Positions 38,233-49,563 of a stretch of DNA of 64,000 nt are shown one piece after another. Position 1 is the first letter of the stretch, and the number at the start of each line of letters is the position of its first letter. The notes beneath the pieces were generated by a model. The model was not told the origin of the DNA and did no database searches. It worked only from the letters and a program-made list of their open reading frames with translations. The stretch is from NCBI RefSeq assembly GCF_000972845.2, contig NC_040011.1, forward strand, positions 22,557,062 through 22,621,061. Direction: 5' to 3'. Source of the DNA: Larimichthys crocea (lineage: Eukaryota; Chordata; Actinopteri; Sciaenidae). The position numbers were made by a program, and so were the translations under genes.

Positions 38233-41200
38233 AGCACGTTGTGTTCTGGGCTGGTTGGCGTCTGTCTCGATGGCATACACATCCACCAGGTAGAGGTCGG
38301 AGCCTTGCTCTCGGTCCAGCTCTGCAGCCGTCTGTATCACTCCAGTGTGGCGGCCGATGGTGAAAAGGCGTCCCACTGCTTTTCCACCGCTGCGAACCGC
38401 AACGATGAAATACTCCACTTTAGACGCTGACCCCCGTGGGCTTGAGGCATCCAGGGAGATGACGTTGGTGCCTGCTGGCTGTCCCTCTTTGAGGATAGTG
38501 ATGTATTTTGGTTGGGAGAAAACAGGTCCATCCATCCCTTGGAGGATGATGGTCAGCTCAGTTCTGGAGGTCTTGCGCTCTGTGCCGTGGTCAGTGGCCG
38601 ACACTGTGAGGGTGTACATGAGTCGGGATGGAACCAGCTGGGAAGCCAGGCGAATATCTCCACTGTACCTGTCCATGATGAAAGTGTTAGCGTCTCCTTC
38701 CACAAGCTCGTACTCCACTTCCCCGTTTGCTCCCTCATCGGGGTCGAAGGCCACCACTGTTGTCAGAATGGAGCCGATGACTATATTGGGCTCAGCCACA
38801 AGGGCATTCTGGGACACAAAAGTGGGAATATTATCATTCTGGTCTGTGACCCATATTGTAACATTTTTTAGGGCAAAGCGGCGGAATTCAACCGGAACTG
38901 CCTGGTCAGTGGCTTTGATTGTCAGCTCGAACAGATTTGAAAACTCTCTGTCTACTTCCTTATTGGTGTATATGAGCCCGGTGCTTGGGTCAATGCTGAA
39001 GTGGTTTCCCCGGGGAATCTGTTGAACAATGGAGTACTCCAGCTGCCCGTTTATGTCTGCATCTGTATCATGAGCTGTAATTGTCATGACTGAGGCTGAG
39101 ATGGGAAGATTTTCAGGGATGGATTTGAAAATGTCGCCAGGGGTAAATATGGGAGGATTGTCGTTAAAATCCCTGACATGAATGACCACAGGAATGGATG
39201 AAGAGCGTGGCGGTCTACCATTGTCCTTTGCAGTGATGTTGAGTTTGTAAAATGACTGAGTTTCAAAGTCCAGCTTTTTAACCAAAAAGATGCTGCCAGT
39301 GTTGGGGCTGATGCTGAAAGTGCCGTGGTTGTTTGTAGCTGTTATGCTGTACGTTATGTCTGCGTTCTGACCAGAATCTGCATCAGTGGCAGTCACAGAG
39401 GCCACCAGCTCACCAATCCTCATGTTCTCCAGGACATCCACAGACAATGAGGATTTAGGGAAGGAGGGGGAGTTGTCATTCTCATCCAGGATGCTAATAC
39501 TGAGCATACAGGAAGAGGACAAGGGCACAGCTCCAGCATCAACAGCAATGATTTTCAATGAATAGGAGGATGTAGATTCATAGTCCAGCTTTCCTACTAA
39601 AGTAACCTGCCCAGAGCTGCTGTCAATAGTGAACTGTCCTTCCTCGTTACCTTCAGGGATGTGATAATGAACCTGTCCATTTTTGTTCTCATCCACATCG
39701 GAGGCGGAGACACGCAGAAGTTGCGTCATGTTTTGAGCTGACTCAGAGATGGAGGCCTGGTAAATGTCTTTGGTGAATTTAGGTGGGTTGTCGTTGATGT
39801 CTTGAATGTAAACTTGCACTTTGGCCTGGTCTCTGAGGGGTTTGGGGAGACCCTGGTCTGACGAGACGACCACAAAGCTGAACACGGCGGCGCCTCTTTG
39901 TCTCATGAGTAACTCGCGATCAAACTGCAGCGTGCTGGTCAACTCCCCTGTGATTGCGTTCAGCTCAAAGTTGGGCTGCGGTGTCTCAAATGTATATCTG
40001 ACCTCACTGTTTGGGCCAAAGTCCTTATCCTCAGCAAAAACACGCCCCACCAGCGACCCCCTCTTCTGCTCTTCCTCAAAATGAAACACATAATTGGTGC
40101 TGTTAAAGAGGGGTCGGTTATCATTTACATCATCCAGAATCACGCTGACATTGACGGTGGCGCTAAGTGGTTCCACAGCCCTGTCTTTGGCTACAACCAC
40201 TAAGTTATATCTGTCCTGTATCTCTCTGTCTAGCTCTGCTTTGATGTACAACTGCCCGTCTGGAAAAATGCCAAACACTTCACCTGTGTTGCCACCAGCG
40301 ATGTCATACATGATCTCCCCATTAAGACCAGAGTCTTTGTCGGTGGCCTCCACTTTGAAAAAGCGGCTGTTCACAGGCTCAGACTCCAGGATGATGACCT
40401 CATACGAAAGCTGGTCAAACATGGGCGAGTTGTCATTGACGTCGTAAACACTGACAATGAGGATGAGACTGGAGGTGTGCTTGGGAACCCCCATGTCTGA
40501 TGCGATGACCTCGACCTCATAAGAGCTTGTGGTGACCTCCAGCGGCCCAGTCAGTGTGATGAGGCCATGCTTCTCGTGAATATGAAAAAGGCCTTTGGGG
40601 TTTTGTTTGAGGCTGTAAACCACCATGCCATTTGTCCCTTCATCAGGATCTGAAGCTTTGGCCTGGAATATGACATGACCCGTGCTCCAGTTCTCCACTG
40701 CACTCACATGCTCCACAGCGTGAATAAAATGAGGAGCATTATCATTTAAGTCCTTCACAGTGATGTTAACAAATGCCTCTCCTGTGATCTCCCCAGCTCT
40801 GGCTACAACTTTGAGCTGATAAAAACCTTGCTCTTCTCTGTCTATCTGGCTCGATGCTGTGATCTGACCTGCGCTGTTTACGGCAAAAAGCCCTCTCTGG
40901 TCTCCTGATGTGATTAGATATGAAATGTTTGTGTTTAAATCTACAGTAGTGGCTGACACGGTCCCTATAATTGTCCCGGTACCCACATTTTCAAACATGA
41001 CAAAGCTGTACACCTTCTGGCTAAAGACAGGTGGGTTATCCTGTGTGTCTATAACAGTTACAGTTACTATGGCCTGGATGTGTGAGCGCAGGCTGCTACC
41101 ATCTGCTGCTGTCACCTGCAGCTGGTATGCAGTTTTCTCCTCTCTATCCAGGGGCACAAGCGTGGTAATTTTCCCTGTGTTGCTATTAATGCGGAATTTG

Positions 41201-43338
41201 GAAGCATCTCCGGCTGTAATTATATATTTGACTGTGCCATTTCGACCCAAATCGGGGTCTGTGGCTGAAACTGTGGTTACATAAGAACCCGAGGGCTCAT
41301 TCTCTTTCACATTGGCAAAATACTGCACAGGGTAGAAAACTGGTCTATTGTCATTGATATCCCTCAGGGTGATGTTGACTTTTCCTACAGAGTGCAAAGG
41401 AGGGCTGCCTGCGTCTGCTGCCTGGATGTGGAGTAAGTAGGAGGCCTGATCCTCCCTGTCTAGCTCCACGGCTGTGCTTAATCGCCCTGACACGGCATCC
41501 AGGCGAAACAGCTCCTGGACTGAGGCTGGAGTCTCTGAATCAAATGAGAAGCGGATAGTTCCATTGGCCCCAAGGTCGTCATCTGAAGCAGACAGCACCA
41601 CCAGCTCAGTACCAGCAGGAGCATGCTCCACCAGGGAAACATGAAATGTGCTCTGTGTAAATGTGGGCACTTGGTCATTCACATCAGTGATGTTGACTAT
41701 AAGTTTAGTGTAAGAAATCTTGGGCTGTAGCCCCTGGTCTTTGGCACTAATGTTGAGCACAATTTCAGATGCTATTTCCCTATCCAGCAAAGCGGCGCTG
41801 GTAACCAGACCACTGTTTTCACTGATGGAGAACCAGCCCAAAGCATTTCCAGACACCAGGGAGTAGCGCAGGTTGGCATTCTGCCCAGAGTCACCATCTG
41901 TTGCAGAAACCCCTTTAATGTAGCTGCCTTTTGGTATGTCTTCACTGATATCTACTCTGTACAGCGTTTCCTGGAATATGGGTGGGTGATCATTGATATC
42001 ATTCACAAAAATAACCAGACTGGCAAAGGAGGATCTTGCAATAGGCTTCCCATTGTCTGATACAGACACAGTTAGATTGTATGAGGAGATTCTCTCTCTG
42101 TCTAACACACTGGCAACTTTGATCAGACTTAAATTGGGCACAGGAGACGTGTGCACTTCAAAGTGTCTCTGCTCGTTGCCTCCTAAGATCGAAACAGATA
42201 TGTTACCATTAGCCATGGGGGAGTCTGAATCTGAAACAGTGAGTAAAGCCACAACTGTGCCAATCTGTGCATTTTCATCGACAGATGCAAATTTAGAAGT
42301 TGTGGGAAAATACCTAAACTTTACAACTGGGTCATTATCATTCACATCTAAAAGTTTGATTGTTGCTTCTGTTCTGCCGGACAGAGAGGGCACCCCGTTA
42401 TCCACTGCATGAATTGTCAGGGAGTACTCTCTCTTACTCTCATAATCCAAACCATCTTTTATAATAATGGTACCAGCTTTAGGGTCAATTTGAAAAGGTG
42501 TCCCTTCATCTAAAAAGTACCGGATTTCAGCATTGGCTCCCTCATCCTGATCTGATGCTGTAATCTGCAGAATACTTGAACCTACTGCTGCATCCTCAAA
42601 AACACTTGTTTGATATTGGTCTTGATCAAAGATAGGAGGGTTGTCATTTATGTCTTGAATGGTAACATTTACTTGCAGGTAGCCAAACTTTTTCGGGTCT
42701 CCTTTGTCCTCCACCTCAATCAGGAGCTGGTAGAAAGGGGTAACTTCCCTGTCCAAGCCACCAGTTGAAACAAGGTGCAAGAATGCCCCCTCTCCACTAG
42801 GATTGACTGTAATATCCAGGCGGAATTTCCTCTGGTCGTTGCCTTTCACTATTCTGTACGTGGTGTGATCAACTCCGTTACTTCCAATGTCTGAATCTGT
42901 AGCAGTGTCCAGAATCACTTGCCTGCCGCTGCTGGCGTCCTCTTTGAAAGACACGACAATTGACGCGTCTGGAAACACCGGAGAGTTATCATTAATATCC
43001 AAAACTACTATCCTGACCTCAGTCGGGTAGGTGGGTTGACTGGACAGCACCACAACGTTGATGACATCACTTTGCAAAACCTCTCTGTCAATCACCGAGG
43101 AGGTGTAAATTACTCCAGTGGTGCCGTTAATTGCAAAAAGTTTGTGGTTCTCGCTGAAGCGGTAAGTGAAGCTGGGTTTGGTCTCTATCGTGCCCACATA
43201 GGTGCCAATGGGCTGCTCCTCCAGGACCTGAAACTCTTGACGGACTTGACTTGATGCTGAGTACCGCGACAGAGTCCATAACATCAGTAAAATCAAATGA
43301 AACCGGCCTAAGCCCCTACCTGTGAGCGCCATGGTCAT
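38230..43338 (-). CDS. fat4: Protocadherin Fat4, first coding exon (N-terminal 1703 residues, partial gene)
   Basis: Fat4 is a giant type I membrane cadherin. It binds Dachsous1 on the neighbouring cell and acts in planar cell polarity, tissue growth (Hippo/Yap) and vertebrate organ morphogenesis. The exon encodes a signal peptide (hydrophobic core about residues 14-23, likely cut near residue 30) followed by fifteen complete cadherin repeats and most of a sixteenth. Repeat-ending DxNDN-type motifs lie near residues 114, 229, 331, 447, 552, 660, 764 (DTQDN), 863, 966, 1070, 1180, 1285, 1390 and 1499; the fifteenth repeat ends in a degenerate QGMDGP near 1600. LDRE and DxD motifs recur throughout. 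The sequence resembles vertebrate FAT4 along its length (for example VLEEQPIGTYVGTI and FKEDASSGRQVILDTATDSD), not FAT1-3. Translation is open for 5.1 kb with no frameshift. An in-frame TAA directly precedes the first ATG, fixing the start at M1 or M3; M3 (43332) has the stronger Kozak context (GACCATGG). The exon ends at E1703 in phase 0; the ORF then runs 25 codons into the intron. Confidence 0.96.
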
Positions 43339-43960
43339 TTAGCCAGCCACCTTTCTCAGACAGAGTCCATGCCTATGATGCATCAACTTTACTGAGGTCG
43401 GACGAGTCACTAAAGCATTGTATTCCAGCAAATGTGCAGAAAAAAACTCAATGGGAAACCCAGCAGTGACTCTTTTTGCAGTTATTCAGTGTTCCAAAGA
43501 ACTCCAGAAGTGTTGTTTTATCCTGCGCAGCGCTGCTTTTCAATGCAACCAAATCCTCTGAATGGAGAGAATGATTCCTAGTTTCATTCCAACTCTTCAA
43601 ACAGCATTTTCAAAGCGGAATCTGACAATCCCTTCAAAGACAAAACAAAAGAAAAGTTCCTAGCTCCTTCGAGATGCGTAAAGAAAAGTTTATCCAAAGT
43701 TAGCGCAAGTGAGCGGCGTTTAGTGTGTGCAGGCGGCTGTGCCGACGCACCGTCCCGTGGAATAACGGTACAGGCGTTTCAGTCATATTGTGCTCAGGAG
43801 TCCCAGTAAGTTAGGACAAAGCTGGAGTTCGACAAACTCCCTCCCATCACTGATCCCATTGGATAGTGGTGCTCCTGCCTGCCCTCCCACCGCCTTTCCT
43901 CTTCCATTGTGCTGCGCAGCTCTGCCGTACCCGCCCGGAGCAGGATGTCAATCAAATACG
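43339..43960 (-). promoter_or_regulatory. fat4: fat4 5' UTR and probable CpG-rich promoter
   Basis: Immediately upstream of the start codon. CpG dinucleotides cluster strongly at about 43660-43770 (roughly a dozen in 110 bases) while the surrounding DNA is CpG-poor, as expected of a vertebrate CpG-island promoter. Upstream of that on the minus strand are a CCAAT box (ATTGG on plus at 43858-43862), a GC box (CCGCCC on plus at 43931-43936) and a PBX/MEIS-like TGATTGACA (minus strand, 43947-43955). I see no convincing TATA box. The start site cannot be fixed from sequence, and a 5' UTR intron cannot be excluded. Confidence 0.5.
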
Positions 43961-46489
43961 ACAGGTAATGGTGCCCTTAATTACTTCAGTAACAGATTAA
44001 TGCGAGTTAAAACGGTCTTAATGAGCTCAGGATGTCAAAGTAAATCAGACAAACATCAGAAAAACATACACACACATACAAAAGCACATCCTATGATGGA
44101 AATACTTTACAAAATATGCTCACAATACAGTCATATCAGAGAAATATTTTAAAATACCAGGGGAAAAAGGAGGTCAAACTAAACATAAAATGTGAAATAA
44201 AAGTTACTTTAAAGCCACATTTGAGTACCACAAAGTCCTATTAGGAATATTAAAAAAAACATGATTATAAATATATGAATAAATCTAGATAAACAATATT
44301 TGTACTACAACCTGCTGTTAGAACAGCTCTTCGTTTGAATATAATGATATATATATATGTGTTGGATAATTGAAATGCTTTGCTCTGTTCATTGTACATT
44401 GAAGCTTTTTGTCCTCTGTGTATGTCAGTGTGGTCTCTTCAGTTATTTTGGAGCCAAGTTCTGTTAAAATATATATTCTACTATTATCAAGTGCCTTATG
44501 AAGCTCAATGTTTAGTGTCATTTCTAGAGTTCATAATTGCTGGTGACATATTTGCAGATAATGGAAGTTGCAGGAAGCTTCCTAAACGTGGGTAAGTGGC
44601 TCCATCTAGTGGCTGCATTATGGTACTTTGAACTTTGTGAACCATAAACCTAAAAGATGGAAGCACAAAGTTATTAGTAAAGACTAACAGTGTACTAAAA
44701 TAACAGACAAAATAACATCTGTTTTTTATGTAATATTATACTTAAGAAAAAACTATAATTTGTTTGTCTGATCAGAACTGTGCAACAGACACATCAAAAA
44801 TGACCAATGTATCTACAATCTTTAACTACAACTAGAACTGACACACGCAACACAGATTATCACTCTGTGCAAATTATAAACTAGAGTTAAAATTAAAAAC
44901 TAAAAGTATTGTCGATTTTAAAAGTGAATTATATCTCAGCATCCTCCATGACATTTCCCAAATGTCATGTTTTTATGAAAACTTGTGATTAAATCATTTC
45001 TTTTGTCTCCTTGTTATATATGTACAATTAAAGTATACAGTTATATGCAGAAAGGACATTCAGGGTCGGGATGATATAATACAAAATTATATATTGGTTA
45101 GCAGTAACAGAAGTTAGATAACTTAAAGGTTACAAACTTAAGGGTATATCTGTTGAATACAACTTATTTTGTGATTACTGACAAATATGTAACTAGAAAT
45201 GTTGCTTGTTGAACTTTTCTGCTAGTTTATTATCTGTTTTTATAACTTCTTAAATTCCGTCTATTTCTGCTTTTTTTCCATTTTCTGATGAACACAACAT
45301 TTTCACATTGGTGTCTCCTTATTTTCTATAAATGATACATTTTAAATAAAGTAATATGGTTTCATATTCACTCTTGTAACTTCTCCAGCACCACCATTGT
45401 TCACATCGTAGTTTCACAGAAAGCATCAGACTGTCGAACTAAGATGGATAAGTAATTATACTTCTGTAACGCTGTCTTCAATCACTTTCTCATGAAAGAC
45501 TCAATCCACACGTTTCAATTTAGTGCTTGCATGTGAGCATTAATTGTACAGCCATTGTTGATTGCAATGTGGGAAAGACATGATCATGTGGAATTCAAGG
45601 CATTAATAATTTCCAGAGACATACTGATGATAAATGTCTACAGACTGTGGGATAAAGTTGGGTCCAGGTCAAATGAGTTCATTGAAAAATCTAATTGCAG
45701 TAGAAAAAGTTCTATGTCGATGATCTGGGAAGTGAACTCTTGTGCTGCCTTCCTCTGTCCTGTGAAATAACATTATGGAGGGATAATTACAACCCTCCTG
45801 GTTTTGAGAGACATAAATGTTTATTCAGGTTTGGTATTTGACAATTTGTGGCTTCCGTAATCAGGCTGTTGGCTGGCTGGACGTTAAGTAGGACATGAGT
45901 CAACTAATGTAATTGAATTACAGAGTGGGCTAAACTGGTGGTAGCTGCTCAGTCTACGCAACCTGACATAGATTCAATGTTTTGGTAGCAGACAGAGCAT
46001 CAAAGTAGATTACTTCCCCACAGGAGACGTTTAGCTAACCTGATTAAACCAGCTAAGCCAGAAGCTCTCAGGATGCTTTTGATATAAATATCAAGTTGTT
46101 GTTGTTTTGTTTGACTTAATTCCCCTATGATGTTTTCATGTGCTGTCACTGATCCTAGCACTAAAAGTGACGTGGATGAGATGTTGATCCAGTGGCCTGT
46201 GCCAACATTGAAAACACATGCAAGTACACGAGCAAGATGTAAGCTAAGACGACTTGTGAAGCTGTCTGTCTATGAGTTTTACTCCGCTATCACATTATAT
46301 TATTGAAACACTGATACTGTTTGAATTGGCATTGATCTTAGCTTGGTTTTGCTATGCATCAAAGACCTGTCAAAAAATTAATTCTACAGTTTCCAATTTC
46401 TGACTTTGCATCTTTCCATATTTCCCCCTCTTGGTGCCAGAACTTAAAGATGTTAAAGACAGTTTGTCAGTGAATCAGTGGGTCAATAA
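43961..46489. other. Upstream flanking DNA, no gene seen
   Basis: AT-rich, with an AT run at 44348-44359 and several AT-dense stretches. It includes a homeobox-core-rich patch next to the promoter (about 43970-44020, containing TTAATTAC and GATTAATG). No recognisable gene. Confidence 0.5.
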
Positions 46490-46800
46490 AGCCACACAAA
46501 TGTTTAGGTCCAAACCACAATATCTTGACAATTACTGGTCAGTTATCAAATCTGGTACTAATTATATTCATAGTCTCCAAAGGAGTGGTACCCGTAACAT
46601 CATCGTCCGGCGCCACAGTCAGTGCAACATTTCTACATGACAATCACTTTGGTCTATGAGGAAGTATGTTGACTACATCATTAGGTAACAACTGAATCTG
46701 TTAGGTGGACATGCATGGTTCCTAGAGGATATAATCCAAAGTTATTGGTGATCCCCACCACCATCACCAAGCAAACATTTCCCATTTAACACCAAAAATA
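46490..46800. repeat. Degraded dispersed repeat of spiny-rayed fish type, copy 2 (opposite orientation)
   Basis: Same family as 2915-3241 but reversed: CAATATCTTGACAATTACTGG, AATCTGGTACTAATTATATTCATAG, CCAAAGGAG, CGGCGCCACAGTCAGTGCAAC and GGTTCCTAGAGGATATAATCC followed by TTATTGGTGATCCCC. These parallel the family modules on target-like phrases such as 'ttggtgatcccc' and 'tctcaacaactattgg'. The short plus-strand open frame at 46431-46640 lies in it and is not a gene. Confidence 0.55.
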
Positions 46801-49017
46801 AAGAGTGGGCCGATTGTAATGAAACATTTACTGAGCAGATTCATGCTCACCACACAACGTACCATTTTCCTTCTGTGTTCCATTATGCCGTCTTTGGGAT
46901 TAAATGTCAACTGTGTCCACATAATACTGTATCTCATAATTTAACAGATAGACAAACATGGAATCTAATCATATTTTCTCATGACCCCATGGCATTTCTG
47001 ATACCCTTATAGCGATCTTTTTACATTAAATTCAGAGTTTAACCACAGTAATAGCAGAATATTTTGTAGTTGTTTTTGTTCTATGATTCATCTGATACTT
47101 CTGTATTGTGTGGGTGTTATAAATGTTGCAGCAGATAGAAGCCTCTTGCTATCTATTGTTATTTTTCATACTTCGGTTAGAAACCCCAAATGATTTGGAT
47201 GATGGTGTAAAGGCAGATAGCTAAAGGGAAAATCAGAACTTCACAATTCCAGCATATCTTTGCCCGTGTTCTTCGAGCGAATCATTCCCTATATGCAACT
47301 CTGTCACTCTATCTTTCAGGCGTATTATTCCTATTGTTCATCTTCATTACAACCATTACCTCCATGATGTCCAAGTTTATGTCAACCAGCTGCAGGCTTT
47401 ACACACCCACCACCAGCATCTATATCCCAGGTAATCCTGTCCTATCTCCTATTTCCATACAGGCATGCTTTATGATGCTTTACATTGATGGCGTTGAATT
47501 GCTAAGTACTTGCACTGTTGTTAAATAAAAGTTCATTGATTGATTGATTTTTTAATGGTTCATTTTGTCTACCGCCTGAGCGACAGCTGCCCACTAGTAA
47601 ATACTGTCTTGTCACTTAGAGAGGCTTTCAGTTCAGAGTCTTGTAAATGAGTCATGCACCAACTTTTTTAGTTGATGATTCTGTATTCTTTTACTGTAGC
47701 CATGAATAAGGCTGCATGCAAAACAAGTTCACAAGGATGCTGAAATGAAAGTGAAATGAAATTATCGTTGGCTCCGTTGATAACCAAACGTGGACCAGGC
47801 AGAGACAGGCGTGTGAAATCCCCTCAATAAGATTAGTTCAGACTATCAAAGGCCGTTTCCTCCAGCCTAAGAAAGCTCAGTGAAAGTACAGTGCCGACTC
47901 TCATAAAATCTATCAACATATTGTAAAGTCAAAGCTCGGTCATAAAGATCAAATGCAGGAGTCAATGAGAAGATGAAGGGCTGCAGTAATCTAAAGCAGG
48001 CATTCATGCACCATGTTCTGTCTTCTGTGAAGGGTACGGAAATGGGATCTGACCTGAATGAACTGATGCAAAATGGGACGATCAGGTTTGAACTTGATCT
48101 TAAGTTAAATTAAATATGAGGACGGATAATGGGATGCTAATCACCGTCTTTTCATTCTGTGGCACTTGAACGCAGCTTTCAGGTTCAGTCCTGTCTCATC
48201 CTTAGATGGCTGTGGAGAAACAATGTTGAGGAGTAGAGTAAATTGGTACTTTTTTTTTTTTTTACAAGCAAGTCGTTGGTTTCAGTCTCAGGCAACAGGA
48301 GTTTAGTTGAATAGGCTTTTAAAAAGTGAGCTACAAAAAGGTTATTGTATGCCTTGGGGGAAGTGAGAGCCAACAAAACAACACTGCCCTCTTTTCTAAT
48401 AACGAGTGTGTGAACAGCCAAGTACTAATGCTGACAGTGGATCTATTGCATGTCTGTATTTGTTTAACATGCTTCTGGGTTTTAAATTGTCGTCCTGGTT
48501 TTCTGCAGCTTTTTTTCCCAGGGACCCCTTGTTGCTGAGTCTAATGTGAAGGCCTGCTGTTTCCTAGCGTGCTCGGCTTCTCGCAGTTTCCATCTCCCTC
48601 GTCTGCACACGCTGAGGAAATCTCCACGTGAGGAAATAAATATCAATCAGTAAACTCCACTGTTGGGTACGTTACATGGGCGTTGCATGAGATATCGTTT
48701 GCACCAGCATTTGCCAAACAAACCAAACAGTCATTCATTTCAGGGTGGAGGGCCAAACATTGCAGCCATGTTGAAATGTAGAATTATAGCATACAAATCT
48801 TTTGATGAAATATACAGGAGGTATTTCAGTATTTCCTCACTGGAGTGAGTCAGAAGGGAAAAGGGTGGGATGATGACATGTGATGGAGTGGTTTACCCAT
48901 CCTGGCACTAAAGAGCACAGCTAACTCACTAATGAAGCTGCCAGTACTCTGTGATTTAACATCTAGCGTTATTAACTTTAATCACTTGACACTGAGAGCT
49001 GAGGCAGATGAATACAA
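46801..49017. other. Upstream flanking DNA with a possible LINE tail at 47340-47550
   Basis: A plus-strand frame from 47345 reads HYNHYLHDVQVYV, similar to the YADDTQLYV core of LINE reverse transcriptases with the catalytic aspartate pair altered. About 150 bases on, AATAAA (47524-47529) is followed by ATTGATTGATTGATT (47535-47549), the kind of tail seen on L2-like elements in fish. This suggests a heavily deleted LINE. The rest is AT-rich with a T run at 48250-48263 and no gene. Confidence 0.4.
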
Positions 49018-49563
49018 CATATGTCCAAATGTCTGTGGACAGCCATGTCTATTGCAAGTCTGGTTTTCTTAGTTTGGTGTGGAAGAACGTTACTAAGCCC
49101 AGATTTCAATCTCGTCCAACACCTTTGGGATGAAGTGAAATGCAAGCCACAAGGCAGAACGTCACAAATAACTGTTTTCAACAAAATAGTTCCAGGAACC
49201 AGACCAACTAAATTAGGAAGTAAAACCACAGCTGCAGTCTCTCTCCTTTGTACACATTTCTCTCTTTTTAAAGTATCAGGGAGCAAACAACAAAGCCTAA
49301 CTACTTTCTTATTTTGTGAAGAAGCTGCATGTAAGTTTCCACAGTGTCTGTGTTTGACCAAGCAGCTAAAGTCCAACCTGTCATTCTCAGTTTCTGAACC
49401 TTTAGGAAGTACTATCCATGGAGAAGTGAATTTTTTTGCCATGGACACACCAAAGAGGAACAAAATTAAGTCCCTAGTGTTTCTGGGAAAGGTAATTGTT
49501 TCCTCAAGAGTTTCTTGCTCCCCTGCACTCATGATGCAGCTTTGTCCACTTTTGTCTATATAC
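49018..49563 (+). pseudogene. Internally deleted Tc1-like transposon with dead transposase remnant
   Basis: The left end ATATGTCCAAATGTCTGTGG (49019 onward) resembles the terminal inverted repeat of fish Tc1 elements, and TTTGTCCACTTTTGTCTATA near 49541-49560 resembles the opposite end. Between them a transposase fragment is readable: TTGGTGTGGAAGAAC (49074-49088) then SPDFNLVQHLWDEV, equivalent to the Tc1 SPDLNPIEHLWDEL signature. The glutamate of NPIE, the third member of the DDE catalytic triad, is glutamine here (CAA, 49117-49119), and the first two-thirds of the gene are gone. The sequence from about 49148 to 49540 is not Tc1-like to my eye and may be a later insertion. Long open frames on both strands here reflect low stop density only. 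Confidence 0.65.

Noticed and set aside
38345..42412. Several plus-strand open frames of 60-226 codons inside the fat4 exon
   Set aside because: They are antisense shadows of a long constrained coding exon, with no independent domain or start context.
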